A stretch of DNA of 64,000 nt from Pseudomonadota bacterium (GTDB lineage Bacteria; Pseudomonadota; Gammaproteobacteria; Burkholderiales; Rhodocyclaceae): assembly GCA_018241685.1 (NCBI GenBank), contig JAFEDJ010000009.1, positions 186,001 to 250,000 on the forward strand. The letters run 5' to 3'. Below the pieces are notes generated by a model. It was given only the letters and a program-made list of their open reading frames with translations. It did not search any database and was not told the DNA's origin. Shown here piece by piece: positions 29,097 through 39,259 of the stretch (its first letter is position 1; each line of letters starts with the position of its first letter). Made by a program: the position numbers and the translations under genes.

Positions 29097-32000
29097 ATGG
29101 AATCCCTGCTCGTCCTGCTGGCGTTCGCCTTTGTCATCGCGCCCATCGTGCTGCTGTTCCTGGTGATCGGCGCCCGGCGCCGGCTGGGGGAGCTGGAGCA
29201 AAAGGTCCTGCTGCAGGAAGAGCGGATCCAGCAGCTTTATCGTCAAGCCAGTGCCGCCCGGACGGCTGAGTCGCCTGAGCTTCCCGTCGTTCGGCCAGCC
29301 GAAGCGTCCGTGGTTCCGACGCCCGGCGGCGACCCGGCGGCGGTCCCTGCCGAAATCGATTATGGGCCAGTGTTCGTGCCGACGCTGCCGGACCGGGAGC
29401 CGGCTCCGCTTGTGGAGGCCGTGGCCGATTATGAGCCGGAGCCAGCGACGATGCCCGGCACCGTGGAGACGCCCGCCGAGCCCGTGCGGCCCGCACCGCC
29501 GCTGGAGGCCTACGAACCGGCACCGCCACCGGCCTGGCTGCTGGCCGCCAAGGCCTGGTTGTTCGGCGGCAATCTGGTGGCCAAGGTCGGCCTGCTGATT
29601 CTCTTCTTCGGCGTCAGCTTCCTGCTCAAGTACGCCGCGGCGCGGGTCTCGGTGCCGATCGAGCTGCGGCTGGCCGGCATCGTGGTTGCCGACATCGCCC
29701 TGCTGCTGTGGGGCTGGCGCATCCGCGCAAGCCGCGCGTCGATCAGCCTGCCGGTGCAGGGTGCGGCCCTCGGCATCCTGATGCTGGTGACCTTCGGCGC
29801 CTTCCGTCTGTATGACCTGATTCCGGGCGGCCTGGCCTTCGCACTGCTGTTCGTGCTGACCTTGTTCACCTGCCTGCTGGCGGTTCTGCAGGATGCGGTC
29901 TGGCTGGCGGTGTTCGGCATCGTCGGCGGCTTTGCGGCGCCGATCCTGACCTCCACCGGGCAGGGCAGCCATATCGGCCTGTTCTCGTACTACGCGCTGC
30001 TCAACGCCGGGATTCTGGCCATTGCGCTCAAGCGTTCGTGGCGGCTGCTCAACCTGCTCGGCTTCGCCTTCACCTTCCTGATCGGGACGGCCTGGGGCGT
30101 GCTGCGCTACCGGCCGGAAGACTATCTCTCGGCGCAGGGCTTCCTGATCCTGTTCTTCGTCTTCTACGTCGCCATCGCCATCCTCTACGCCAGCCGCCAG
30201 GCGCCGCGCCTCAAGCACTATGTGGATGGCACGCTGGTCTTCGGCACGCCGCTGCTGGCCTTCGGCCTGCAATACGGCCTCGTCCGCGACACGCCCTTCG
30301 GGCTGGCCTTCTCGGCGCTGGCGCTGGGGCTGTTCTACACCGGCCTTACTGTGGCCTTGTGGCGGCGCCGCGGCGATACGCTGAAGCTGCTGGTCGAGTC
30401 CTTCCTGGCCCTCGGCATCGTGTTCGGCACCCTGGCCATTCCGTTTGCCCTCGATGGCCGCTGGACCTCGGCCGCCTGGGCGCTGGAAGGCGCCGGCATC
30501 GTGTGGGTCGGCCTGCGCCAGAAGCAGACGCTGGCCTGGGTGTTCGGCGTGCTGGTGCAGGTCGGCGCTTGGGTGTCCTACGTGGCATCGGTCAGCGGCC
30601 TGCAGCCGGACGTCGCCACCCAGTCCAATCTGTGGCTCGGCTTCCTGTTGCTGGCGGGTACCGGCTTTGTCATGGCGATGAATTTCCGCAAGGAAAGCCT
30701 TGCCGACGCCGGCGAAGGCTCGTCCGTCCCGATTGCCGCTACGCTGGCCACCTTCTTCCTCTTCTTTGCCGCGCTGTGGCTGCTGGCCGGCGCCTGGTCG
30801 GAGATCTTCCTTCACGGCGGCGCGCACGCGCACACCTTGTATGTGCTGAGCGCGATGGCCGTGGCCGCCATCCTCGGCGTGATCGCCGGGCGCCTGGAAT
30901 GGCCCATCGCACGCTATTTCGCGCTGGTTCCGCAGGTGCTCGCCGGTCTGGTCCTCTTCTGGTTGCTGGATTTCGATTTCACCGTGGCGGGGCAGGCTGT
31001 CAGCGACAATCTTTTCGACACCGGCTTCCTCGGCGGCCTGCTGCTTGCCCTCGGCGCGGGGGTCAGCAGCCGGGCCTTCCTGCGCCAGCCGGAAGGCCGC
31101 TATCGCCTGCATTCCCGCATCCTGCTCGGCTGGGCCGCCTACTGGTGGTTTGCCTGGGTGCTGGGCAGCCTCGACGGCTGGGGGGAGCAGGTTCTCGCCA
31201 GCCATAATCTGTTCAGCGAGACCGCCTGGCCGCCCGTCCATCCTCTCTATTGCCTCTTCCTGGCGCTGGCCGCGCCGCTCTTTGCCCGCCTGGCCACGCG
31301 CTGGCAATGGGGCGAGCTGCGCTGGCTCGCCGCCGCCGTGTGGCCGGGCCTGCTCCACGGCACGCTGCGGATTCTCGAGCAGCTCGGCAACCACCTCGCC
31401 ATTCCCCCGTGGCCGGTGTGGCTGGCCTTTGCCGCGCTGTGGGCCGCCAGCGAATGGCTGCTGCTGGATACCGCGCGCGCCGGCTGGCTGCTGCCGGCAC
31501 GGCAACCCCGGCTGTTGCGGGTGCTGCACGCCCTCCGCACGGTCGGTCCGTGGCTCATCCTGTGGCCGCTCGGGCACCATCTGGTCATCCTGGGCCTGCA
31601 GGCCGATTCGCCGGAACAGGCCGAACTCCTCGCCGCCGGCGGCTGGTTCACGGCCGGCAGTTGGGCGCGCTACCTGCCGGCCTGGGTGATGATGGCCTAC
31701 GTGGCGCTGCTGATCCCCCGCGCCCGCAGCGAGCGCTGGCCGACCGCCCCCATCGCCGACTGGTACCGGAGCGTGCTCATCCCGCTGGGTACGCTGTGGT
31801 CCGTCGGGGTGGCCGTGATCTGGAACTTCACGCAGAACGGCCTGATGGCGCCCTTGCCCTACCTGCCGCTGCTCAATCCCCTCGACCTCACCACCGGCTA
31901 CGCCGCGCTGCTCGCCGTGGCCAGCTGGCGGCTCACCGCGCCCGGCGGCGAACGCCGGCTGCCGGACTGGCTGCCGCAGCTGGCGGCCGGCGCCGCCTAC

Positions 32001-32357
32001 GTGTGGTTCAACCTGATGCTGCTGCGCAGCGCCGCTCACTTCCTCGACATCCCTTACCAGCTTGAAGCGCTGTTCCGCTCGCAATTCGTTCAGGCCATGC
32101 TGTCGCTGGTATGGAGCGCCACGGCGCTGGTGCTGATGCGCTTCGCCGCCCGGCGCCTGCTGCGCAAGCCGTGGATGGCGGGGGCCGGGCTGCTGGGGCT
32201 GGTCATCCTCAAGCTGTTCTTGGTGGACCTCTCCAACATCGGCGGCATCGAGCGTATCGTGTCCTTCCTCGGCGTCGGCGTCCTGATGCTGGCCATCGGG
32301 TATCTGGCCCCATTTCCCACCGAACCCACCGACAAGAAACCGTCCGCCGCGCAATGA
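29097..32357 (+). CDS. DUF2339 polytopic membrane protein
   Basis: 1086 residues from the ATG at 29097. An N-terminal membrane helix is followed by a short coiled-coil (RRLGELEQKVLLQEERIQQL), then a Pro/Ala-rich linker (about 55-145). More than 20 predicted transmembrane helices follow. The GGNLVAKVGLLILFFGVSFL segment is the family signature. Function is unknown; the family has been suggested to act in envelope biology. The stop overlaps the start of the DUF3999 gene (ATGA), and these two domains commonly occur as a pair. Confidence 0.9.
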   Translation: MESLLVLLAFAFVIAPIVLLFLVIGARRRLGELEQKVLLQEERIQQLYRQASAARTAESPELPVVRPAEASVVPTPGGDPAAVPAEIDYGPVFVPTLPDREPAPLVEAVADYEPEPATMPGTVETPAEPVRPAPPLEAYEPAPPPAWLLAAKAWLFGGNLVAKVGLLILFFGVSFLLKYAAARVSVPIELRLAGIVVADIALLLWGWRIRASRASISLPVQGAALGILMLVTFGAFRLYDLIPGGLAFALLFVLTLFTCLLAVLQDAVWLAVFGIVGGFAAPILTSTGQGSHIGLFSYYALLNAGILAIALKRSWRLLNLLGFAFTFLIGTAWGVLRYRPEDYLSAQGFLILFFVFYVAIAILYASRQAPRLKHYVDGTLVFGTPLLAFGLQYGLVRDTPFGLAFSALALGLFYTGLTVALWRRRGDTLKLLVESFLALGIVFGTLAIPFALDGRWTSAAWALEGAGIVWVGLRQKQTLAWVFGVLVQVGAWVSYVASVSGLQPDVATQSNLWLGFLLLAGTGFVMAMNFRKESLADAGEGSSVPIAATLATFFLFFAALWLLAGAWSEIFLHGGAHAHTLYVLSAMAVAAILGVIAGRLEWPIARYFALVPQVLAGLVLFWLLDFDFTVAGQAVSDNLFDTGFLGGLLLALGAGVSSRAFLRQPEGRYRLHSRILLGWAAYWWFAWVLGSLDGWGEQVLASHNLFSETAWPPVHPLYCLFLALAAPLFARLATRWQWGELRWLAAAVWPGLLHGTLRILEQLGNHLAIPPWPVWLAFAALWAASEWLLLDTARAGWLLPARQPRLLRVLHALRTVGPWLILWPLGHHLVILGLQADSPEQAELLAAGGWFTAGSWARYLPAWVMMAYVALLIPRARSERWPTAPIADWYRSVLIPLGTLWSVGVAVIWNFTQNGLMAPLPYLPLLNPLDLTTGYAALLAVASWRLTAPGGERRLPDWLPQLAAGAAYVWFNLMLLRSAAHFLDIPYQLEALFRSQFVQAMLSLVWSATALVLMRFAARRLLRKPWMAGAGLLGLVILKLFLVDLSNIGGIERIVSFLGVGVLMLAIGYLAPFPTEPTDKKPSAAQ

Positions 32358-33850
32358 CAGCCATGTTCCCACCGCGAGCCCTGGCCTTTCCCGCTGTGCT
32401 GCTGGCGGCCAGCCTCGCCGCCCCGGCTGTGGCGGCGTCCACCGCTGCCGCGGTGAAAGCGGGCACCCCCGCGGACACCCCGGCGGACTACGCCTACGCG
32501 CTGCCCCTGCAGGTCAATGGCAAGCAGGGCGTGGTCAGCCTGCGCCTGCCGCAGACTGTCTATCTCAAGGCCAGAACGGCCGAGCTCGACGATCTGCGGG
32601 TTTTTGATGCGCAGGGGGTGGTCCAGCCGCATGCCTTGTATCGCCCGCCGGCGGAGCAGCCGGCCCGGCGTGGTGTTCTGGCGGCGAGCATTTTTCCGGT
32701 CCGCGGTGGCATGTCCACGACTGCCGGCAGGGCGCCGATCGACATCGACATCCAGACCCGCTCCGATGGCAGCGTGCAGTCGGTGCAGGCGCGGACCGGC
32801 AGCGTGCCGGACCGTGACCGTGCCGCCATCAGCCAGCTGATCCTGGATTTCGGTCCGGCGGCCAAAGGCGACGACAACGATCCGCTGCGCATCGAAGCCT
32901 TGCGCTTCCAGGCCCCCAGGGAGCAGGGCAGCTACAGCGCCGAGGTCTGGCTGGAAACCAGCGACGACCTCAAGCAATGGCACACCGCCGGCGTCGCCGA
33001 GCTGAGCTGGCTGCGCAACGACGGCGCCCAGACCCTGGCCAGCGACCGCCTCGAATTGAGTTCACAGTCCTTCCGCTACGCGCGCCTGAGCTGGCGCCGG
33101 GGCGAGCCGATCGTGTTTCCGGGCATCGCCGCGGAAACGGTCAAGCCGCAAAGCAGCGAGCCGGCCCGCGAAACCCTGTGGATCAAACCCGTCGCCGGCC
33201 GGCAGGCCGGCGATCTGGTTTACGCGGCGGGAATTGCGCTGCCGGTGGAGCAGTTCAGCCTCGGGCTGCAGGAGGCGAACATCGTCTATCCAATGGCCCT
33301 GGGTGCCTACGTCGAGCGCCCCAGCCGCCAGGCCGGCAAAACCACCGAGTGGGTCTTTCAGCCGCGCTCCCAGGCCACCTTCTACCGGATCACCCAGGAC
33401 GGCCAGACCCGCCGCTCGGGCGCCGTGGGTATCGGCCTGGGCCTCGGCCATCAGCAGGAATGGGTGATCCGGCCCCTGAATGCCGCGGCGACCGCTCAAC
33501 CCGAGCTCGGACTGTCGTGGCAGCCCGCGACGCTGATCTTCCTGGCTGGCGGCACACCGCCCTATACCCTCAGCTTCGGCCGCAGCGATGCGACCCCGGT
33601 CAACCGGACGCTCGACCAGGTGGCCCCCGGATTCACCCCGGCCGAACTCCGGCAGCTGGAGCAGGCGCAGGTCGGCGAGCTGCAGGTCGGCCGCAGCGAT
33701 GCCGCCGCCGCCAGCGCCGCCAGTCAGGCCGCCGCAGCGGCCCGGCAGCGCACTTACATCCTGTGGGGCGTGCTGCTGCTCGGCGTCGCCATCCTCGGCG
33801 GCATGGTCTGGCGGCTGGTTCGGCAGATGAATGCGGGCAAGAAAGCTTGA
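32354..33850 (+). CDS. DUF3999 family protein
   Basis: 498 residues from the ATG at 32354, coupled to the DUF2339 gene by a 4-nt overlap. There is a signal peptide (about residues 1-28, ending PAVAAS). A long periplasmic beta-rich region follows (YALPLQVNGKQGVVSLRLP near its start). One transmembrane helix lies near the C-terminus (about 470-490) with a short basic tail. It probably forms an envelope complex with the DUF2339 protein. The biochemical role is not known. Confidence 0.88.
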   Translation: MTAMFPPRALAFPAVLLAASLAAPAVAASTAAAVKAGTPADTPADYAYALPLQVNGKQGVVSLRLPQTVYLKARTAELDDLRVFDAQGVVQPHALYRPPAEQPARRGVLAASIFPVRGGMSTTAGRAPIDIDIQTRSDGSVQSVQARTGSVPDRDRAAISQLILDFGPAAKGDDNDPLRIEALRFQAPREQGSYSAEVWLETSDDLKQWHTAGVAELSWLRNDGAQTLASDRLELSSQSFRYARLSWRRGEPIVFPGIAAETVKPQSSEPARETLWIKPVAGRQAGDLVYAAGIALPVEQFSLGLQEANIVYPMALGAYVERPSRQAGKTTEWVFQPRSQATFYRITQDGQTRRSGAVGIGLGLGHQQEWVIRPLNAAATAQPELGLSWQPATLIFLAGGTPPYTLSFGRSDATPVNRTLDQVAPGFTPAELRQLEQAQVGELQVGRSDAAAASAASQAAAAARQRTYILWGVLLLGVAILGGMVWRLVRQMNAGKKA

Positions 33851-33868
33851 CGCGGAGGGGACCGTCGC

Positions 33869-35053
<1,185 letters not shown>

Positions 35054-35067
35054 CCGTTCTGGTTGTT

Positions 35068-35457
35068 TCAGGCCTTGCCGGACGATTGATCGCTGCTGTC
35101 GCCAGTGCTCTCCGGGGTGTCGGTCTTGCCCGGCAAGCCGCAGCGGCCCCAGCGGCTGTGGAAGCGTCCCTTGAGCTGCTGGCGCTCTTCCGGCGTCAGG
35201 CTTTCCCACTGGGCCCGGCGCTCGCGCCAGTGGCCGTGGCAGCCGCCGCGCAGGCCTCCGAAGAGGATCCGGCTGAGGACCAGCACGCCCAGCGCCTGCC
35301 AGTAGCCGATGCGCGAGACGCCGGCGAACAGGTCGGGCAGCAGGCAGTTCCACAATTCCATGACGACCCAGGTGAGGGCGCCGACGCCGGCCACGGCCAG
35401 CAGGCCGATCTTGATGCAGCGCGACACGCAGCCGGATTTCTCGGTAGAGCATTTCAT
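35068..35457 (-). CDS. Small membrane protein paired with an ECF sigma factor
   Basis: 129 residues from the ATG at 35457. The N-terminus is Cys-rich (MKCSTEKSGCVSRCIKIG). Two hydrophobic segments follow (about 17-36 and 48-64). A cytoplasmic or periplasmic tail with CHGHWRERRAQWESLTPEE resembles the short helical LTPEER motif of Spy/CpxP-like proteins. It lies 16 nt after the ECF sigma gene on the same strand, so it could be its anti-sigma or its target. Neither is proven. Confidence 0.6.
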   Translation of the reverse strand: MKCSTEKSGCVSRCIKIGLLAVAGVGALTWVVMELWNCLLPDLFAGVSRIGYWQALGVLVLSRILFGGLRGGCHGHWRERRAQWESLTPEERQQLKGRFHSRWGRCGLPGKTDTPESTGDSSDQSSGKA

Positions 35458-35473
35458 CTTGATGGTTTCCCGT

Positions 35474-36070
35474 TCAGTTTCGTTCGTCGTAAAGGGGCTG
35501 GAGCCGCTCACGCAGGTGCAGTACCGCCTGGCGTTTCCAGCCGAGCAAGGTGTTCAGCGGCACGCCGCTGTCGGCCGCCATGTCCTTGAAGCTGCGCCCG
35601 TCGATCTCGTGGCCGATGAAGGTGTCGCGCGGCCCCGGCGCAAGCTCGTCGAGGGCCGCCGCGATGGCTTCGAGCCACAGCCGCCGCAGATGCGCCGCCT
35701 CGGGCCCGCCGTCGCTGGCCGGCAGCGCGTCGTCCAGCCAGTGCGCGTCGTCGTCGCCATCCTCCGGCCCGGTGAGCGGCAGGGGCTCTTCGCGCCGCTT
35801 GCGAAAGCGGTCCACGATGCGGTTGCGCGCCACCTGGAACAGCCACGCGCCGACCTGCTCGATCGGCTGCGGCAGGCGCCAGGCCTGGACCAGCTCGAAA
35901 AAGACATCCTGCAGGATGTCCTCTGCCTCGCCCGAATCCGGCACCCGCTGACGGATGAAGCTGCCCAGCCGCCCGCTCTCGCGGGCGATGGTCTCAGTCA
36001 GGCGTCGGTCCTGCTCGGCCATCGGCGCGGGCTCTTCGTTGGGCAGAGGAAGTGAAAACGATGCGTCCAT
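35474..36070 (-). CDS. ECF-type RNA polymerase sigma factor
   Basis: 198 residues. Region 2 is visible as RVPDSGEAEDILQDVFFELVQ followed by GAWLFQVARNRIVDRFRKR. Region 4 is ALDELAPGPRDTFIGHEIDG then the HTH SFKDMAADSGVPLNTLLGWK. It would direct transcription of a small regulon in response to an envelope signal. The downstream membrane protein is the likely partner. The gene is divergent from the HTH/PIN pair. Confidence 0.9.
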   Translation of the reverse strand: MDASFSLPLPNEEPAPMAEQDRRLTETIARESGRLGSFIRQRVPDSGEAEDILQDVFFELVQAWRLPQPIEQVGAWLFQVARNRIVDRFRKRREEPLPLTGPEDGDDDAHWLDDALPASDGGPEAAHLRRLWLEAIAAALDELAPGPRDTFIGHEIDGRSFKDMAADSGVPLNTLLGWKRQAVLHLRERLQPLYDERN

Positions 36071-36142
36071 GCCTGGGTTGACGAACGCCAGGCGCGGATA
36101 TTGTGGGGCGGGGAAAAATAGTTGGGGCGGTGTGCGTGTGCC

Positions 36143-36172
36143 TGTTTCGCTTGTTTCGTTTATTTCGTTTGT
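36143..36172. repeat. 9-bp direct repeats upstream of toxin-antitoxin genes
   Basis: TGTTTCGCT, TGTTTCGTT, TATTTCGTT and a partial TGTTTATAG lie head to tail in the 275-nt gap between the sigma factor and the antitoxin gene. Their position suggests a binding site for a regulator, possibly the HTH antitoxin. The rest of the gap shows no clear feature. Confidence 0.5.
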
Positions 36173-36345
36173 TTATAGTCAATGTACGGCAAGAGATGGC
36201 TGCGCCCGGAACCCTGCGAGGTCCGGTTCGCGAACAGCCCGCCGACCGATACTTGAGCTCACATTGATCCTGAACGGATATCACGCTGAACGAGATCACG
36301 GACTCCAGCGCTGACATTGATACCGATACCGACTCTGAGCGAATC

Positions 36346-36804
36346 ATGAACACAAAGGTAAGACCCGACCTCCCGACGGAGGCCGAAGCGACGCTGGCCA
36401 AGGAAAGCAGCAGATTGCTGTCCCTGTATCTCAGCAGCCAGGAAGAGACCCAGGAAATCCGGGTCGTCGATCAGGGCGGCGAACATGAGGCGGTGCGCGT
36501 ACCGACTGCAGCCTATCGCCTGCTGATCGACATCCTGGCCGAGATGGCGCAGGGCAATGCAGTGAGCCTGATCCCGGTGCATGCGGAGCTGACAACACAA
36601 GAGGCGGCCGACATGCTCAATGTCTCCCGTCCGTATCTGGTCAAGTTGCTGGATGGTGGGAGCATTCCCTTCCACAAGGTGGGTACCCATCGGCGCGTGT
36701 ATTACCAGGATCTGGTGAATTACAAGAACCGCATCGATACGGAACGAATGAAGGCATTGGAGGAACTGACGGCCCAGGCACAGGAATTGAACATGGGCTA
36801 TTGA
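36346..36804 (+). CDS. HTH (excisionase-type) antitoxin
   Basis: 152 residues. The central segment [20 protein letters not shown] followed by [19 protein letters not shown] is an excisionase/MerR-type winged helix-turn-helix. An N-terminal helical part contains [20 protein letters not shown]. The stop is separated by one base from the PIN-domain gene. Such pairs are type II toxin-antitoxin modules, in which this protein would bind the operator and neutralise the PIN nuclease. Confidence 0.85.
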   Translation: MNTKVRPDLPTEAEATLAKESSRLLSLYLSSQEETQEIRVVDQGGEHEAVRVPTAAYRLLIDILAEMAQGNAVSLIPVHAELTTQEAADMLNVSRPYLVKLLDGGSIPFHKVGTHRRVYYQDLVNYKNRIDTERMKALEELTAQAQELNMGY

Positions 36805-36805
36805 A

Positions 36806-37375
36806 ATGACCAGTTTTTCGGTGATGTACGACGCGTGCGTGCTGTATCCGGCACCCTTGCGCGATCTCTTGATGCACCTGGCAATGAGCGACCTGTACCG
36901 CGCCAAGTGGACGCAGCAGATTCACGCGGAGTGGATGCGCAATGTGCTGGCCAACCGACCTGATCTGAAGCCCGAACAACTGGAGCGGACACGCGAGCTG
37001 ATGGACAGCAAGGTGCGTGACAGTCTGGTGGAAGGCTATGAGTACCTGATTCAGGGACTGAGGCTGCCGGATGAGGATGATCGGCACGTGCTGGCCGCGG
37101 CGATCCGCAGCCAGAGCAGCGTGATCGTGACTTTCAATCTGAAGGATTTTCCGATTGAGGCGCTGGATGAGTACGAGGTGGAGGCACAGCATCCGGATGA
37201 GTTCATCGCACATCTGATCGACCTGAACCCGGCACAGGTGCTGGCAGCGGTGGCAAGACATCGCGCCAGCCTGAAGAACCCGCCGAAGACGCAGGAGGCG
37301 TATCTGGACACGCTGCTTCAGCAAGGTTTGCCGGAGACGGTGGCGCAATTGCGGCAGTGGGTGATGGCCTTCTAG
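36806..37375 (+). CDS. PIN-domain ribonuclease toxin
   Basis: 189 residues. PIN-domain acidic residues are visible: YDACVLYP at the N-terminus, PDEDDRHVLAAA in the middle and VIVTFNLKDFP towards the C-terminal part of the domain. About 60 further residues are helical. The predicted activity is Mg-dependent RNA cleavage. It is the toxin of the pair with the HTH protein just upstream. It sits next to rtcR, so it is physically linked to an RNA repair locus. PIN enzymes normally leave 3'-OH ends, which are not RtcB substrates, so a functional link is uncertain. Confidence 0.85.
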   Translation: MTSFSVMYDACVLYPAPLRDLLMHLAMSDLYRAKWTQQIHAEWMRNVLANRPDLKPEQLERTRELMDSKVRDSLVEGYEYLIQGLRLPDEDDRHVLAAAIRSQSSVIVTFNLKDFPIEALDEYEVEAQHPDEFIAHLIDLNPAQVLAAVARHRASLKNPPKTQEAYLDTLLQQGLPETVAQLRQWVMAF

Positions 37376-37450
37376 CTGAATGACATTGTTTGGTTGAAGC
37401 CTGGCAAGTGTATCGGTTGGGCAAGCCCGGTTTCGTTTCAGCCAAATTTT

Positions 37451-39052
37451 CTATCGCCGGTGTAGCGCATCCCACGTCAGCCCGAACTTGAGCAGGTACT
37501 TGCGGAGCCGGTCTGCGTCGTTGACCACGGCGCGCTGGCTGCGTGACTGGTCGAAGAGCCGGCGGCCGGCGTCGGAGAGGGTCTGCGATTGCTGGCAGAT
37601 CCGGATGACGGCTTCGAGTTGCAGGCGGTCGAAGAGGTCCAGCTGGCTGGCAGCCTCGGCCGGCAGCAGGGCGTCGAGATCGACGTCGGGCACCTGCGCT
37701 TGTGCTGCCGACTGCCATTGCCACTGGAGCCGCTGTATCTCGGCATCGACAAGTCCGGTTGAAATCCGCCCGCCATCCGCCAGTGTCGCCATGCGCGTCA
37801 CGCTGGCCGAGAGGTCGCGGAAGTTGCCGCTCCAGGGGGCATCGGCTGATCGGGCAAACCGGAGGTAGCGGGCCTTGGCCTCGGTGTTGAAGCGAACGGC
37901 GCGGCCGGTTTCGGTGGCGGCCCGCACGAGCAGGTGGTCGATGTTGGGCTCGATGTCCTCGGGGCGCTGGGCCAGGCCCGGCAGCGTGTAGGTCCATAGG
38001 TTGATGCGTGCGAACAGGTCTTCGCGGAAGCGGCCCTGGGCCACGTCGATGCGCAGGTCCCGGTTGGTACCCGTGATCAGCTGGAAGTCGCTGTTGACCT
38101 CGCGGTCGCTGCCCACCGGCAGGAAGCGCTTCTCCTCCACGGCCTTGAGCAGCATGGCCTGTTCATCCAGCCCCAGTTCGCCGATTTCGTCGAGAAACAG
38201 CACGCCCTGGTGGGCCGTGCGCAGCAGGCCGGCGCGGTCGGCGGTCGCGCCGGTGAACGCCCCCTTCTTGTGGCCGAACAGTGTCGACGCCGCACCGTCG
38301 CCGCGCAGCGTGGCGCAGTTCACTTCAACGAAATCCCCCTGCACCTGGTGTCGTGACTTCTTGAGCTCGAACATGCGCCGCGCGAGGTGCGACTTGCCGG
38401 CTCCGGTGGGGCCGGTCAGCAGGATGGGCGCCTGGGAGCGCACTGCGACGCGTTCGATTTCTTCGATGAGCGCGTTGAAGCGCTTGTTGCGGGTGGGAAT
38501 GCCGCTCTTCAGAAACGCCAGGGCTTCCGCATGCGCCTGGTTGAAGCGCTGGGCCAGCACGTCGTAGCGGGAGAGATCCAGATCGATCAGCGTATAGCTG
38601 CCCGGATTCCCGGGGCCCTGTTTCCTGGGTGGGGCGGTCTGCAGCAGGACGCCGGGAATGAAGCGCGACTCCACCATCAGGAACATGCAGATCTGCGCCA
38701 CGTGCGTGCCGGTGGTGATGTGGGCCCAATACTGCTCATGGGCCGGGTCGAAGCGGTAGCTCCGCGCCCAGTCGTAGAGGGCCGCGTACATCTCGCCGAA
38801 GTCCCACGGGTCGGCAAGGTCCATGCGCACCAGATTCACGACGGTATCGGGCGATGCGTTGGCAATGTCGCGCACCAGGGTTTGGGCCAGCGCCTCGTAC
38901 TTCGTCGCGTAGAACAACTCCATCCGGTCGATCAGCGTGTCCTCGTGCTGGACGAGGGAGATCGTCGGGCGCCACTTCTCCCACCGACCGGCCCCCTGGC
39001 CCGAGTCCAGCTGGGTACCCATGAATCCGATGACGACGTTTTTCCTGACCAT
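37451..39052 (-). CDS. rtcR: Sigma-54-dependent RNA repair activator RtcR
   Basis: 533 residues, the usual length. The N-terminal part (about 1-180, starting VVIGFMGTQLDSG) is the RtcR regulatory domain with a CARF-like fold, thought to sense RNA-damage ligands. The AAA+ domain has Walker A GPTGAGKS, the sigma-54 contact loop GAFTGA and Walker B LFLDEIGEL. A C-terminal HTH ends near the stop. It is divergent from the rsr operon, which carries a clear -24/-12 promoter, so it is the expected activator. The 145-nt AT-rich gap should hold its binding sites. Confidence 0.95.
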   Translation of the reverse strand: MVRKNVVIGFMGTQLDSGQGAGRWEKWRPTISLVQHEDTLIDRMELFYATKYEALAQTLVRDIANASPDTVVNLVRMDLADPWDFGEMYAALYDWARSYRFDPAHEQYWAHITTGTHVAQICMFLMVESRFIPGVLLQTAPPRKQGPGNPGSYTLIDLDLSRYDVLAQRFNQAHAEALAFLKSGIPTRNKRFNALIEEIERVAVRSQAPILLTGPTGAGKSHLARRMFELKKSRHQVQGDFVEVNCATLRGDGAASTLFGHKKGAFTGATADRAGLLRTAHQGVLFLDEIGELGLDEQAMLLKAVEEKRFLPVGSDREVNSDFQLITGTNRDLRIDVAQGRFREDLFARINLWTYTLPGLAQRPEDIEPNIDHLLVRAATETGRAVRFNTEAKARYLRFARSADAPWSGNFRDLSASVTRMATLADGGRISTGLVDAEIQRLQWQWQSAAQAQVPDVDLDALLPAEAASQLDLFDRLQLEAVIRICQQSQTLSDAGRRLFDQSRSQRAVVNDADRLRKYLLKFGLTWDALHRR

Positions 39053-39197
39053 ATCTGCTCATATAAATAGCTAGTCAAAATTCTAGCGCATGCGTAGTTG
39101 TTTGGAATCATGAAAACCACATGGTCTTTGGCTTTATAGAACTTATTGCCTTGTAAATCAGCGTCTTGTTATTGATCTCTCCAGAGTTGAGAAGAAC

Positions 39198-39213
39198 TGG
39201 CACACCCATTGCA
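39198..39213 (+). promoter_or_regulatory. Sigma-54 promoter of the RNA repair operon
   Basis: TGGCAC-N5-TTGCA matches the -24/-12 consensus with correct spacing. Transcription would start near 39225, leaving about 35 nt before the rsr ATG at 39260. The divergent rtcR gene encodes the matching activator. Confidence 0.92.
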
Positions 39214-39259
39214 AAGAAGGAAGCATGAACAACGGGTTGAATGCACAGAGGAGAATGCC

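Noticed and set aside
29055..32372. 1105-residue open frame antisense to the DUF2339 gene
   Set aside because: Gln/Arg/Gly-rich shadow of a leucine-rich membrane protein, with no domain or start signal.
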